DNA of 64,000 nt from Hanstruepera neustonica (GTDB taxonomy: Bacteria > Bacteroidota > Bacteroidia > Flavobacteriales > Flavobacteriaceae). The stretch lies in contig NZ_POWF01000009.1 in assembly GCF_002895005.1 (NCBI RefSeq), forward strand, positions 60,963-124,962, in the 5' to 3' direction. Shown here one piece after another: positions 56,515-64,000 of the stretch (within the stretch, counting starts at the first letter, position 1; every line of letters begins with the position of its first letter). A program made the position numbers and the translations under genes. The notes below the pieces were generated by a model. That model did not search any database, was not told the DNA's origin, and was given only the letters and a program-made list of their open reading frames with translations.

Positions 56515-58023
56515 ATGGAAACATTTCATTATATATCTTCTGATTCGTTAAGCATTGAGACAATAACAGAAGTAATTTCCGAAAACAAAAAACTCAAACT
56601 ATCGGACGAAGCTATCCAAAAAATAGAAGCCTGTAGAAGCTATTTGGATGATAAGTTAAAAAGTCAAGACAAACCTATTTATGGTATCAATACTGGTTTT
56701 GGCTCTTTGTATAACATAAAAATATCATCTGAAAATCTTACTAAACTGCAAGAGAATTTAGTCATGTCACATGCATGCGGTACTGGAGAAACCGTTCCAC
56801 AAGAGATTGTGAAAATCATGCTACTTTTAAAAATCCAGTCTTTAAGCTATGGGCATAGTGGGGTTCAGTTAGAAACTGTTCAAAGGCTTATAGATTTTTA
56901 TAACAATGATGTGTTACCAATAGTTTATACTCAAGGGTCTTTAGGTGCATCAGGTGATTTAGCCCCATTGGCGCATTTGTCACTTCCATTAATAGGAAGG
57001 GGTGAAGTTTATTTTGAAGGCGAGGTTTGCACTGCTTCTTCAGTTTTAAACCAATTTGATTGGCAGCCTATTCAATTGCAGTCTAAAGAGGGACTGGCGC
57101 TTTTGAATGGCACCCAATTTATGAGTGCATATGGAGTATTTTTATTAATTAAATCTTTTAAATTGTCTTATTTGGCCGATTTAATCGGAAGTATTTCTCT
57201 TGAAGCTTTTGATGGTAGAATTGAACCTTTCAATGAACTGGTTCATCTAGTTCGTCCGCATAATGGTCAAATAAAAACAGCAGAACGTATCCGTGAGTTT
57301 TTAGACGACAGTGAACTCATTTCCCAAGAAAAAGCACATGTTCAGGACCCATATTCATTTAGGTGTATCCCTCAAGTTCATGGCGCTTCAAAAGACACAT
57401 TAGAATTTGTAAAAAGAACATTCACAATTGAAATAAACGCCGTAACAGATAATCCGAATATTTTTAGCGTAGAAGATGAAATTATTTCAGGAGGTAATTT
57501 TCATGGGCAACCTTTGGCCTTGGCATTGGACTACCTCAAAATTGCTATGGCAGAAATAGGTAATATTTCTGAACGAAGGATTTTTCAATTGGTTTCAGGT
57601 TTAAGGGGATTACCAACATTTTTGGTTGATAATCCTGGGTTGAATTCGGGGTTTATGATTCCACAATATACGGCAGCGAGTATTGTTAGTAAAAATAAAC
57701 AACTAGCCTCTCCAGCTAGTGTTGATAGCATTGTTTCCAGTAATGGACAAGAAGACCATGTGAGTATGGGAGCAAATGCAGCAACGCAAGCGTACCATTT
57801 AATAAACAATGTAGAATGTATTTTGTCCATAGAACTATTTAATGCCGCTCAAGCCATGTCTTTTAGAAAGCCCTTAAAATCATCAGACTTCGTCGAATCA
57901 TTTTTAGAGGTGTTTAGAGAAGAGGTTGAATTTGTTTCAAACGATAGGGAGCTTTATTTGGATATCGATAAATCTCTTAAGTTTCTCCAAAATTTAAATA
58001 TTGATGTTAATGAATTGTACTAA
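56515..58023 (+). CDS. hutH: Histidine ammonia-lyase
   Basis: 502 residues, normal for HutH. It removes ammonia from L-histidine to give urocanate, using the self-made MIO group from Ala145-Ser146-Gly147 in GSLGASGDLAPLAHLSLPL. GINTGFGSLYNI, LNGTQFMSAYGVFLL, QDPYSFRCIPQVHGASKD, DNPNIFSVEDEIISGGNFHG and VSMGANAATQAYHL are all present. The start fits the flavobacterial ATG context; no SD is evident. HutU, HutI and HutG are not nearby, so the downstream steps must be encoded elsewhere or the enzyme serves a different end such as urocanate or an aminomutase-like product. Confidence 0.93.
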   Translation: METFHYISSDSLSIETITEVISENKKLKLSDEAIQKIEACRSYLDDKLKSQDKPIYGINTGFGSLYNIKISSENLTKLQENLVMSHACGTGETVPQEIVKIMLLLKIQSLSYGHSGVQLETVQRLIDFYNNDVLPIVYTQGSLGASGDLAPLAHLSLPLIGRGEVYFEGEVCTASSVLNQFDWQPIQLQSKEGLALLNGTQFMSAYGVFLLIKSFKLSYLADLIGSISLEAFDGRIEPFNELVHLVRPHNGQIKTAERIREFLDDSELISQEKAHVQDPYSFRCIPQVHGASKDTLEFVKRTFTIEINAVTDNPNIFSVEDEIISGGNFHGQPLALALDYLKIAMAEIGNISERRIFQLVSGLRGLPTFLVDNPGLNSGFMIPQYTAASIVSKNKQLASPASVDSIVSSNGQEDHVSMGANAATQAYHLINNVECILSIELFNAAQAMSFRKPLKSSDFVESFLEVFREEVEFVSNDRELYLDIDKSLKFLQNLNIDVNELY

Positions 58024-58068
58024 ATTTATTACACATTAACTGAAAAAATTGTCGATAATCTAATTTAC

Positions 58069-58100
58069 TTTGAAACACACTTTCGAATTAATTATATTCG
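58069..58100 (+). promoter_or_regulatory. Possible promoter of the right-edge adhesin
   Basis: TTTG (58069-58072) is followed after exactly 20 nt by TATATTCG (58093-58100), one base off TAnnTTTG. Initiation near 58107 would give a 5' leader of about 170 nt, long for this group, which holds the direct repeats at 58127-58158 and 58241-58284. Confidence 0.4.
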
Positions 58101-58126
58101 TTAAAGAATTAAAATTCTACCTACAA

Positions 58127-58158
58127 TAATAGCATTTAAATTGGTTAATAGCATTTAA
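58127..58158 (+). repeat. 13-bp direct repeat upstream of the right-edge adhesin
   Basis: taatagcatttaa occurs at 58127-58139 and again at 58146-58158, 19 bp apart. A second pair, tgttatgttaa, is at 58241-58251 and 58274-58284, the latter overlapping the start codon. They could be operator or leader elements; neither is seen elsewhere in the window as far as I noticed. Confidence 0.6.
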
Positions 58159-58277
58159 GTGCCTCAATTTACTTCATAAAATAACTTGTTATTTTTAGGA
58201 TGAGCGTATCCTGGAAATGATATTCTATTTTGGACTACTGTGTTATGTTAACGCATTATTAATCAAACTAAAATGTT

Positions 58278-61200
58278 ATGTTAATGTACACTTTTTCCTC
58301 AAAATCAAGAGCTGTGAATTGTTGGAGCTCGCTAAAAAGATTATCTCCCTTTGGGAATGAAAAGACCATTGCTACAAACGGTATTAAAGTACTGTTGATG
58401 TCAATGGCTTTTTTATTTATTTCCATTCAAGGGTTTAGTCAAATTTCTTTAATTGGTGATGGGCCGCAAGAAGCGGTGATTACTACTAATGCAGTTGATT
58501 CGAATTTAGGATGTAACCCTGTTGTGGTTCCTCCTCAATTCAATACTGATGTTAAATGCGATATTATTGTCAGTACCAACGGTCCTGAAAACGCCGGTGG
58601 TTTTGATTGTAGTTTTTCGCAAACATGGACCGCATATCTTTCAAAAAAATGTGGTTATGTTGCAGAACCGGTTAGTGTTACCTACACTTGGACTGAAGAT
58701 ACGCTACCTCCAAAATTAATATGTAATGGAATTTCTGGTGGCGATTTAGGCTTAAATCCAGAATCAATTCCTAGTGGTGAAAGTTTAATAGACTTTTTTG
58801 ATGTTGATGATAATTGTTTTGGAGCAGCTGATAATTCAGTGATTTTTGTTGACCAAACCATTTTAGATGACGAAGGTTGTGAGAGAAGTGTAACTTATAT
58901 CTTTAAAGCTACAGATCCCTGTGGTAATACACCTACAGGTGATTATGGGACTTGTAGTGTTACTTATACTTGGACAGTAGATGCTGAAGACGTTCGAGAT
59001 ACAGTTTATGTTTGTTTAGGAGAGACTTATTCATATGAAGGTCAGGAATATGCGGCAGGTACGTATGAATTTCCAATGGAGAATGATGAAGGATGTCCAT
59101 ACACCTTTACTTTAATTGTAGAAGAATGGCCACTACCAGTAATAGAAATAGACGATCAAGAAGTATGTCCAGATGTGACATCAGTAGATTTAACTGAATT
59201 AGAGCCAGAAGGTCAAGAAGGTGGTGTTTGGACAACAGCATGTGGAGCATTTGATCCAACAGCCGCAAGTCCATTGTGTTCGCCATTTACTTATACCTAT
59301 ATAGATAGTAATGGATGTGTAGGATCTGATATGGTTGCCTACACCTTTGGAGGCACCAATGAAGAGCCCAATACCTCTTCAGCAGAATTCTGTTTAGGCG
59401 ATGAAACGGCCAATATTTGTAACTATGCCAGTGCCCCTGTAGGTGAAATAGTATGGGTAGGCTATACCTTTAATGGAGGTCCATTACAACCAATCGTAGA
59501 TGAGGATAACGATGGGTGCCCAGATACACCAACCATAGGAGGTGAATATGTGTACTTTGTAGAATTAATGACAGAAGATGGCTGTGTTACCACATCCAAT
59601 GCGGCAGCACAGATTACCGTTATAGATAATCCAATCATAATCAATTGTCCAGGCGATGCTAATGAGGCATCGTGTCAATCACAAGATGCAGTAAATGCTG
59701 CCTTTGATGCTTGGATCGCACAATTTAGCTATGAAGGAGGCACAAACGCCGTGGCTTCAGACCTAGGTCAATATAGTGCACCAGATGCTTGTGGTGGATC
59801 CGTCATGGTTACGTATACCGTAACAGATGATTGTGGATTGGAAGAGAGTTGTTCAGCAACCTTCAGTGTAGAAGCAGATGAAGAAGCACCAGTGATCACA
59901 TCAAACAGTGTGAGCGATGATTTAGGATGTAATCCAGAGATCGTACCACCATTATTTAAGGCAGATGATAACTGTGCAGGCGAAGTAGAATTAGAAGCTT
60001 CAACTGAAGGCCCAATGAATGATGGCTGTAATTACACGCAAACATGGACAGCAACTTATACAGATCCATGTGGCAATGCAGCGGAGCCATTAAGTATTAC
60101 TTATACTTGGATACAATCAGAAGCTATTATAGCTAATGTACCACAGGATTCAGGTGTAGGCTCATGCTTATCGCAAGATGAAGTAAATGCCGCGTTTGAT
60201 GCATGGGTAGCAACCGGCACGATAACAGGTGGTTGTGGACTAGATATTCAAATCGATAACCCAGGCGCACCAAATGCTTGTGGCGGAGAGACTACCGTAA
60301 CATGGACAGCAACAAGTGATTGTGCAGAGCCAATTATGGGCAGTGCAACGTTTACAGTAGACCCAGCTCCAGAGATTGTGGCGAATGTACCACAGGATTC
60401 AGGTGTAGGCTCATGCTTATCGCAAGATGAAGTAAATGCCGCGTTTGATGCATGGGTAGCAACCGGCACGATAACAGGAGGTTGTGGACTAGATATACAA
60501 ATCGATAACCCAGGCGCACCAAATGCTTGTGGTGGAGAGACTACCGTAACATGGACAGCAACAAGTGATTGTGCAGAGCCAATTATGGGCAGTGCAACGT
60601 TTACAGTAGACCCAGCTCCAGAGATTGTGGCAAATGTACCACAGGATTCAGGTGTAGGCTCATGCTTATCGCAAGATGAAGTAAATGCCGCGTTTGATGC
60701 ATGGGTAGCAACAGGAACCATAACAGGTGGTTGTGGACTAGATATTCAAATCGATAACCCAGGCGCACCAAATGCTTGTGGCGGAGAGACTACCGTAACA
60801 TGGACAGCAACAAGTGATTGTGCAGAGCCAATTATGGGCAGTGCAACGTTTAGTGTAGAAGCCGATGAAGAAGCACCAGTAATCACGTCTAATAGTGAGA
60901 GCGATGATTTAGGATGTAATCCTGAAATTGTACCGCCATTGTTTAAAGCAGATGATAACTGTGCAGGTGAAGTAGAGTTAGAGGCTTCAACTGAAGGACC
61001 TATGAATGATGGCTGTAATTATACTCAAACTTGGACAGCAACTTATACAGACCCTTGTGGTAATGAGGCAGAGCCTTTGAGTATTACTTATACTTGGATT
61101 GTAGATTTGGAAGCACCAGTAATCACGTCTAATAGTGAGAGTGATGATTTAGGCTGTAATCCAGAAGTTATTGCACCAATGTTCGAAGCAACGGACAATT

Positions 61201-64000
61201 GTGGTGTAGGTGAGCCAATCGTAACTACCGAAGGTCCAACTAATGACGGCTGTGAATACAGCCAGACTTGGACAGCGAATGTAACTGACAACTGTGGTAA
61301 CCAAGCTGAAGCCGTAAGTATTACATATACATGGACAGTAGATATGGAAGCACCAGTTATCATGACTAATAATGAAAGTGGTGACTTGGGCTGTAACCCT
61401 GCAGTTATGGCGCCTATGTTCGAAGCGACAGACAACTGTGGTGTAGGCGAACCAATCGTAACTACCGAAGGTCCAACTAATGACGGTTGTTCATACAGTC
61501 AGACTTGGACAGCGAATGTAACTGATAATTGTGGTAACCAAGCAGAGCCAGTATCTGTGACCTATACATGGATTGTAGATACCGAAGCACCAGTTATATC
61601 CATTGGAGAATTAGTTATTAATGGTGATTTTTCAACCAATCAAAATTGGATTATAAATGACGATTCAGAAATTGAAAATGGCAAATTTCACGCTATAAAC
61701 AATGGCAATGGTGGTGTAAATAGCTATCAAAACTCATTAGGAATTGAAAATGGCAAAACATATTTGATTGAATTTGAAGTTTCCGAATATGTTTCTGGTG
61801 GTGTTAGAGTGAGTGTAGGTAATAATTTTTCATCTACAGCTAATTCAAATGGTTCATATAGCCAAGAAGTTACTTATCTAGCAGGATTAACAAGAACTTA
61901 TATTAGAACTAATCCTGGTACTAACCTTAAAGTTGATAATATTTCAATTGTTGAATTAAGAGATACAGATTTAGGTTGTAATCCAGAGGTTGTACCTCCA
62001 ACTTTCGAAGCAACCGACAACTGTGGTGTAGGTGAGCCAATCGTAACTACAGAAGGCCCAACCAATGATGGCTGTGCATACAGTCAGACTTGGACAGCGA
62101 ATGTAACTGACAACTGTGGTAACCAAGCAGAGCCAGTCTCTGTGACTTATACATGGACAGTAGATTTGGAAGCACCAGTAATCACAACAGATAACGAGAG
62201 TGGTGATTTGGGCTGTAACCCAGAAGTTATGGCACCAATGTTCGGAGCGACAGACAATTGTGGTGTAGGTGAGCCGATTGTAACTACCGAAGGTCCAACT
62301 AATGATGGCTGTGCATACAGCCAGACATGGACAGCGAATGTAACTGACAACTGTGGTAATCAAGCACAGTCTGTGAGTATTACCTATACTTGGACAGAGG
62401 ATACAGAAGCACCAGTAATCACGCCTGAATCAGAGAGTGGTGATTTAGGATGTAATCCGGTGATTGTACCACCAACATTTAAGGTAACAGATAACTGCAT
62501 GCAACAAGCTTCATTAACAGGTATGGTCATTGAAGGAGAAACAGAAGGACCAACTAATGAAGGATGTTTATATACTCAAACATGGATAGCCAACTATGCA
62601 GATGCTTGTGGTAACCAAGCCGAGTCGGTAAGTGTGACTTATACTTGGACAGTAGATGAAGAAGCACCAGTGATCACGTCAAACAGTACCAGCGATGATT
62701 TAGGATGTAATCCTGAAATTGTACCGCCATTGTTTAAAGCAGATGATAACTGTGCAGGTGAAATAGAGTTAGAGGCTTCAACCGAAGGACCAACAAATGA
62801 TGGATGTGCATATAGCCAGACGTGGACAGCAACATATACCGATCCATGTGGTAACCAAGCGGAGCCATTAAGTGTGACTTACACTTGGACAGTAGATATG
62901 GAAGCACCAGTAATCACAACAGATAATGAGAGTGGCGACTTGGGCTGTAACCCAGAAGTTATGGCACCGATGTTCGGAGCTACAGACAACTGTGGTGTAG
63001 GTGAGCCAATCGTAACTACCGAAGGTCCAACCAATGACGGCTGTGCATACAGCCAGACTTGGACAGCGAATGTAACTGACAACTGTGGCAATCAAGCTGA
63101 AGCAGTAAGTATTACTTATACTTGGACAGTGGATATGGAAGCACCAGTTATCACTACCAATGGACAAAGTGGTGACTTGGGTTGTAACCCAGAGATTGTA
63201 CCGCCGTTGTTTAAAGCAGATGATAACTGTGCTGGCGAAGTAGAATTAGAAGCTTCTACTGAAGGACCAATGAATGATGGATGTTCATATAGCCAGACAT
63301 GGACAGCAACATATACCGATCCATGTGGTAACCAAGCAGAGCCAGTATCTGTAACTTATACATGGATTGTTGACACTGAAGCACCGGTCATTTCTGCTGA
63401 TGTTGAAGGTGATCAATTCGGATGCAATGTGAAACCACCAGCGCCAGTTTTTACAGCAACTGACAATTGTGGTGTTGGTGAGCCAATTGTGACTACAAAT
63501 GGACCAGAAAGTAGCAATGGATGTTCTTATTCTCAAACCTGGACAGCGAATGTAGTAGATAATTGTGGAAACGAGGCAGAACCAGTAAGTGTGACTTATA
63601 CTTGGACTCAAGATAGTATCATTCCAGTGATCACAACAGATAATGAAAGTGGTGACTTGGGCTGTAATCCAGAAGTTATGGCACCGATGTTCGGAGCTAC
63701 AGACAACTGTGGTGTAGGCGAGCCAATTGTAACTACTGAAGGTCCAACAAATGATGGTTGTGCTTATAGCCAGACTTGGACAGCGAATGTAACTGACAAC
63801 TGTGGCAATCAAGCTGAAGCAGTGAGTATTACATACACATGGACAGTGGATATGGAAGCACCGGTTATCACTACCAATGGGCAAAGTGGTGACTTGGGTT
63901 GTAACCCAGAGATTGTACCACCGTTGTTTAAAGCAGATGACAACTGTGCTGGCGACGAGATTGAATTGGAAGCTTCAACTGAAGGTCCAATGAATGATGG
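58278..64000 (+). CDS. Giant secreted HYR-like repeat adhesin with inserted jelly-roll-like domain (runs off right edge)
   Basis: The frame opens at ATG 58278 (alternative 58284) and stays open to the end (over 1907 residues; frame checked at nine points). A long N-terminal region (MLMYTFSSKSRAVNCW...) precedes the hydrophobic stretch VLLMSMAFLFISIQGFSQ, giving an extended signal peptide; a start at an inner Met (58398 or 58404) would make it short. After a few diverse modules come HYR-like units with APVIT, DLGCNPE, ATDNCG, TEGPTNDGC, YSQTWTANVTDNCGNQAE and SVTYTWTVD signatures, mostly 79 residues apart, and three CLSQDEVNAAFDAW units. Domain inserted at 61599-61967. Probably T9SS cargo whose sorting domain lies beyond the window. 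Function is inferred from architecture. Confidence 0.85.
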   Translation, partial: MLMYTFSSKSRAVNCWSSLKRLSPFGNEKTIATNGIKVLLMSMAFLFISIQGFSQISLIGDGPQEAVITTNAVDSNLGCNPVVVPPQFNTDVKCDIIVSTNGPENAGGFDCSFSQTWTAYLSKKCGYVAEPVSVTYTWTEDTLPPKLICNGISGGDLGLNPESIPSGESLIDFFDVDDNCFGAADNSVIFVDQTILDDEGCERSVTYIFKATDPCGNTPTGDYGTCSVTYTWTVDAEDVRDTVYVCLGETYSYEGQEYAAGTYEFPMENDEGCPYTFTLIVEEWPLPVIEIDDQEVCPDVTSVDLTELEPEGQEGGVWTTACGAFDPTAASPLCSPFTYTYIDSNGCVGSDMVAYTFGGTNEEPNTSSAEFCLGDETANICNYASAPVGEIVWVGYTFNGGPLQPIVDEDNDGCPDTPTIGGEYVYFVELMTEDGCVTTSNAAAQITVIDNPIIINCPGDANEASCQSQDAVNAAFDAWIAQFSYEGGTNAVASDLGQYSAPDACGGSVMVTYTVTDDCGLEESCSATFSVEADEEAPVITSNSVSDDLGCNPEIVPPLFKADDNCAGEVELEASTEGPMNDGCNYTQTWTATYTDPCGNAAEPLSITYTWIQSEAIIANVPQDSGVGSCLSQDEVNAAFDAWVATGTITGGCGLDIQIDNPGAPNACGGETTVTWTATSDCAEPIMGSATFTVDPAPEIVANVPQDSGVGSCLSQDEVNAAFDAWVATGTITGGCGLDIQIDNPGAPNACGGETTVTWTATSDCAEPIMGSATFTVDPAPEIVANVPQDSGVGSCLSQDEVNAAFDAWVATGTITGGCGLDIQIDNPGAPNACGGETTVTWTATSDCAEPIMGSATFSVEADEEAPVITSNSESDDLGCNPEIVPPLFKADDNCAGEVELEASTEGPMNDGCNYTQTWTATYTDPCGNEAEPLSITYTWIVDLEAPVITSNSESDDLGCNPEVIAPMFEATDNCGVGEPIVTTEGPTNDGCEYSQTWTANVTDNCGNQAEAVSITYTWTVDMEAPVIMTNNESGDLGCNPAVMAPMFEATDNCGVGEPIVTTEGPTNDGCSYSQTWTANVTDNCGNQAEPVSVTYTWIVDTEAPVISIGELVINGDFSTNQNWIINDDSEIENGKFHAINNGNGGVNSYQNSLGIENGKTYLIEFEVSEYVSGGVRVSVGNNFSSTANSNGSYSQEVTYLAGLTRTYIRTNPGTNLKVDNISIVELRDTDLGCNPEVVPPTFEATDNCGVGEPIVTTEGPTNDGCAYSQTWTANVTDNCGNQAEPVSVTYTWTVDLEAPVITTDNESGDLGCNPEVMAPMFGATDNCGVGEPIVTTEGPTNDGCAYSQTWTANVTDNCGNQAQSVSITYTWTEDTEAPVITPESESGDLGCNPVIVPPTFKVTDNCMQQASLTGMVIEGETEGPTNEGCLYTQTWIANYADACGNQAESVSVTYTWTVDEEAPVITSNSTSDDLGCNPEIVPPLFKADDNCAGEIELEASTEGPTNDGCAYSQTWTATYTDPCGNQAEPLSVTYTWTVDMEAPVITTDNESGDLGCNPEVMAPMFGATDNCGVGEPIVTTEGPTNDGCAYSQTWTANVTDNCGNQAEAVSITYTWTVDMEAPVITTNGQSGDLGCNPEIVPPLFKADDNCAGEVELEASTEGPMNDGCSYSQTWTATYTDPCGNQAEPVSVTYTWIVDTEAPVISADVEGDQFGCNVKPPAPVFTATDNCGVGEPIVTTNGPESSNGCSYSQTWTANVVDNCGNEAEPVSVTYTWTQDSIIPVITTDNESGDLGCNPEVMAPMFGATDNCGVGEPIVTTEGPTNDGCAYSQTWTANVTDNCGNQAEAVSITYTWTVDMEAPVITTNGQSGDLGCNPEIVPPLFKADDNCAGDEIELEASTEGPMND
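60141..60880 (+). repeat. Three near-identical 249-bp tandem coding units
   Basis: ccacaggattcaggtgtagg starts at 60141, 60390 and 60639, spacing 249 bp each. The 83-residue units (CLSQDEVNAAFDAWVATGT ... GGLDIQIDNPGAPNACGG ... SDCAEPIMGSATFTV) differ at only a few bases, so expansion or gene conversion is recent. Confidence 0.9.
61599..61967 (+). other. Inserted jelly-roll-like (carbohydrate-binding-module-like) domain in a HYR-like repeat
   Basis: A normal unit reads TEAPVITTDNESGDLGCNPEV; here TEAPVIS is followed by about 123 residues before DLGCNPEVV resumes. The insert starts ELVINGDFSTNQNWI and contains ENGKFHAINNG, KTYLIEFEVSEYVSGGVRVSVG, AGLTRTYIRTN and LKVDNISIVEL. The NGDFS..W..N and DNISI edges are hallmarks of CBM4/9-like or DUF642-like beta-sandwich modules, which often bind glycans. 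No Cys or HYR signature occurs inside it. Confidence 0.75.
62890..64000 (+). repeat. 717-bp higher-order duplication of three HYR-like units
   Basis: ggctgtaa recurs at 62943 and 63660, 717 bp apart, and the two blocks match closely over several hundred bases, including the following unit (62943/63180 and 63660/63897, both 237 bp). So a three-unit block A-B-C was duplicated and the second copy runs off the window. Confidence 0.8.

Noticed and set aside
60141..60880. Regularly spaced direct repeats considered as a CRISPR array
   Set aside because: The units are 249 bp, without short palindromic repeats and unique spacers, and they encode protein domains in frame.
60248..63884. Minus-strand open frames up to 199 codons inside the right-edge adhesin
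   Set aside because: They repeat with the same period as the coding strand and show no signal peptide or known domain; the plus frame is continuous for 1907 codons.

Overview
The window looks like a chromosomal segment of a marine-type member of the Flavobacteriaceae (Bacteroidota). The support is low G+C, promoters of the TTTG / TAnnTTTG type, weak or absent Shine-Dalgarno sequences, many secreted proteins carrying type IX secretion (T9SS) sorting domains, PorP/SprF-like outer-membrane proteins, and family members typical of flavobacteria (DUF3822, DUF4738, DnaX without a zinc module). No tRNA, 16S/23S/5S rRNA, CRISPR array, integrase or insertion sequence was seen.

Layout. (1) 1-3332, minus: N-terminal 1110 residues of a giant secreted PKD/SprB/HYR-like repeat protein that runs off the left edge. 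(2) 3790-4275, plus: SixA-type phosphatase. (3) 4295-18802, minus: a gliding-motility locus read from right to left as beta-helix protein, SprC-like, SprD-like, SprB-like adhesin (2734 aa) and SprF-like porin, with a strong flavobacterial promoter at 18849-18880. The order matches the sprC-sprD-sprB-sprF block of Flavobacterium johnsoniae. (4) 19132-19584: small secreted protein with its own promoter and terminator. (5) 19806-23403, plus: polyphosphate kinase and exopolyphosphatase, then a small outer-membrane barrel. (6) 23468-27498, minus: META-like T9SS cargo, MiaE, lipoprotein, DnaX. (7) 27602-27952: RNase P RNA. (8) 28019-31930, minus: NTF2-like lipoprotein and partner, RsmD, DUF3822, membrane protein. 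(9) 32052-37306, plus: RecD-like helicase, KdsB, HAD hydrolase, KdnB-like dehydrogenase, acyltransferase (lipid A / Kdo side of envelope biogenesis). (10) 37433-45217, minus: carboxypeptidase-regulatory-domain protein, YebC, coiled-coil protein, S41 protease, pterin dehydratase, NAD-dependent epimerase-like protein, GcvT. (11) 45405-47039, plus: exported aminopeptidase P. (12) 47110-53448, minus: phosphoesterase, DUF2892, GNAT, then thrA-thrB-thrC with a possible leader peptide. (13) 53739-58023: NAD(P)HX repair enzyme, TlpA-like lipoprotein, histidine ammonia-lyase. (14) 58278 to the right edge, plus: a second giant HYR-like repeat protein, at least 1907 residues, still open.

Most of the window is ordinary core genome. 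The parts most worth a second look are the two edge adhesins, whose repeat units both span 237 bp; the right one also contains near-identical 249-bp tandem units, a 717-bp higher-order duplication and a jelly-roll-like domain inserted inside one repeat. Also notable are the 48/96-bp coding minisatellite in the SprD-like gene, the extra beta-helix gene at the head of the spr operon, the candidate thr leader peptide and the kdsB/KdnB-like pairing. I did not find a clear previously undescribed system.
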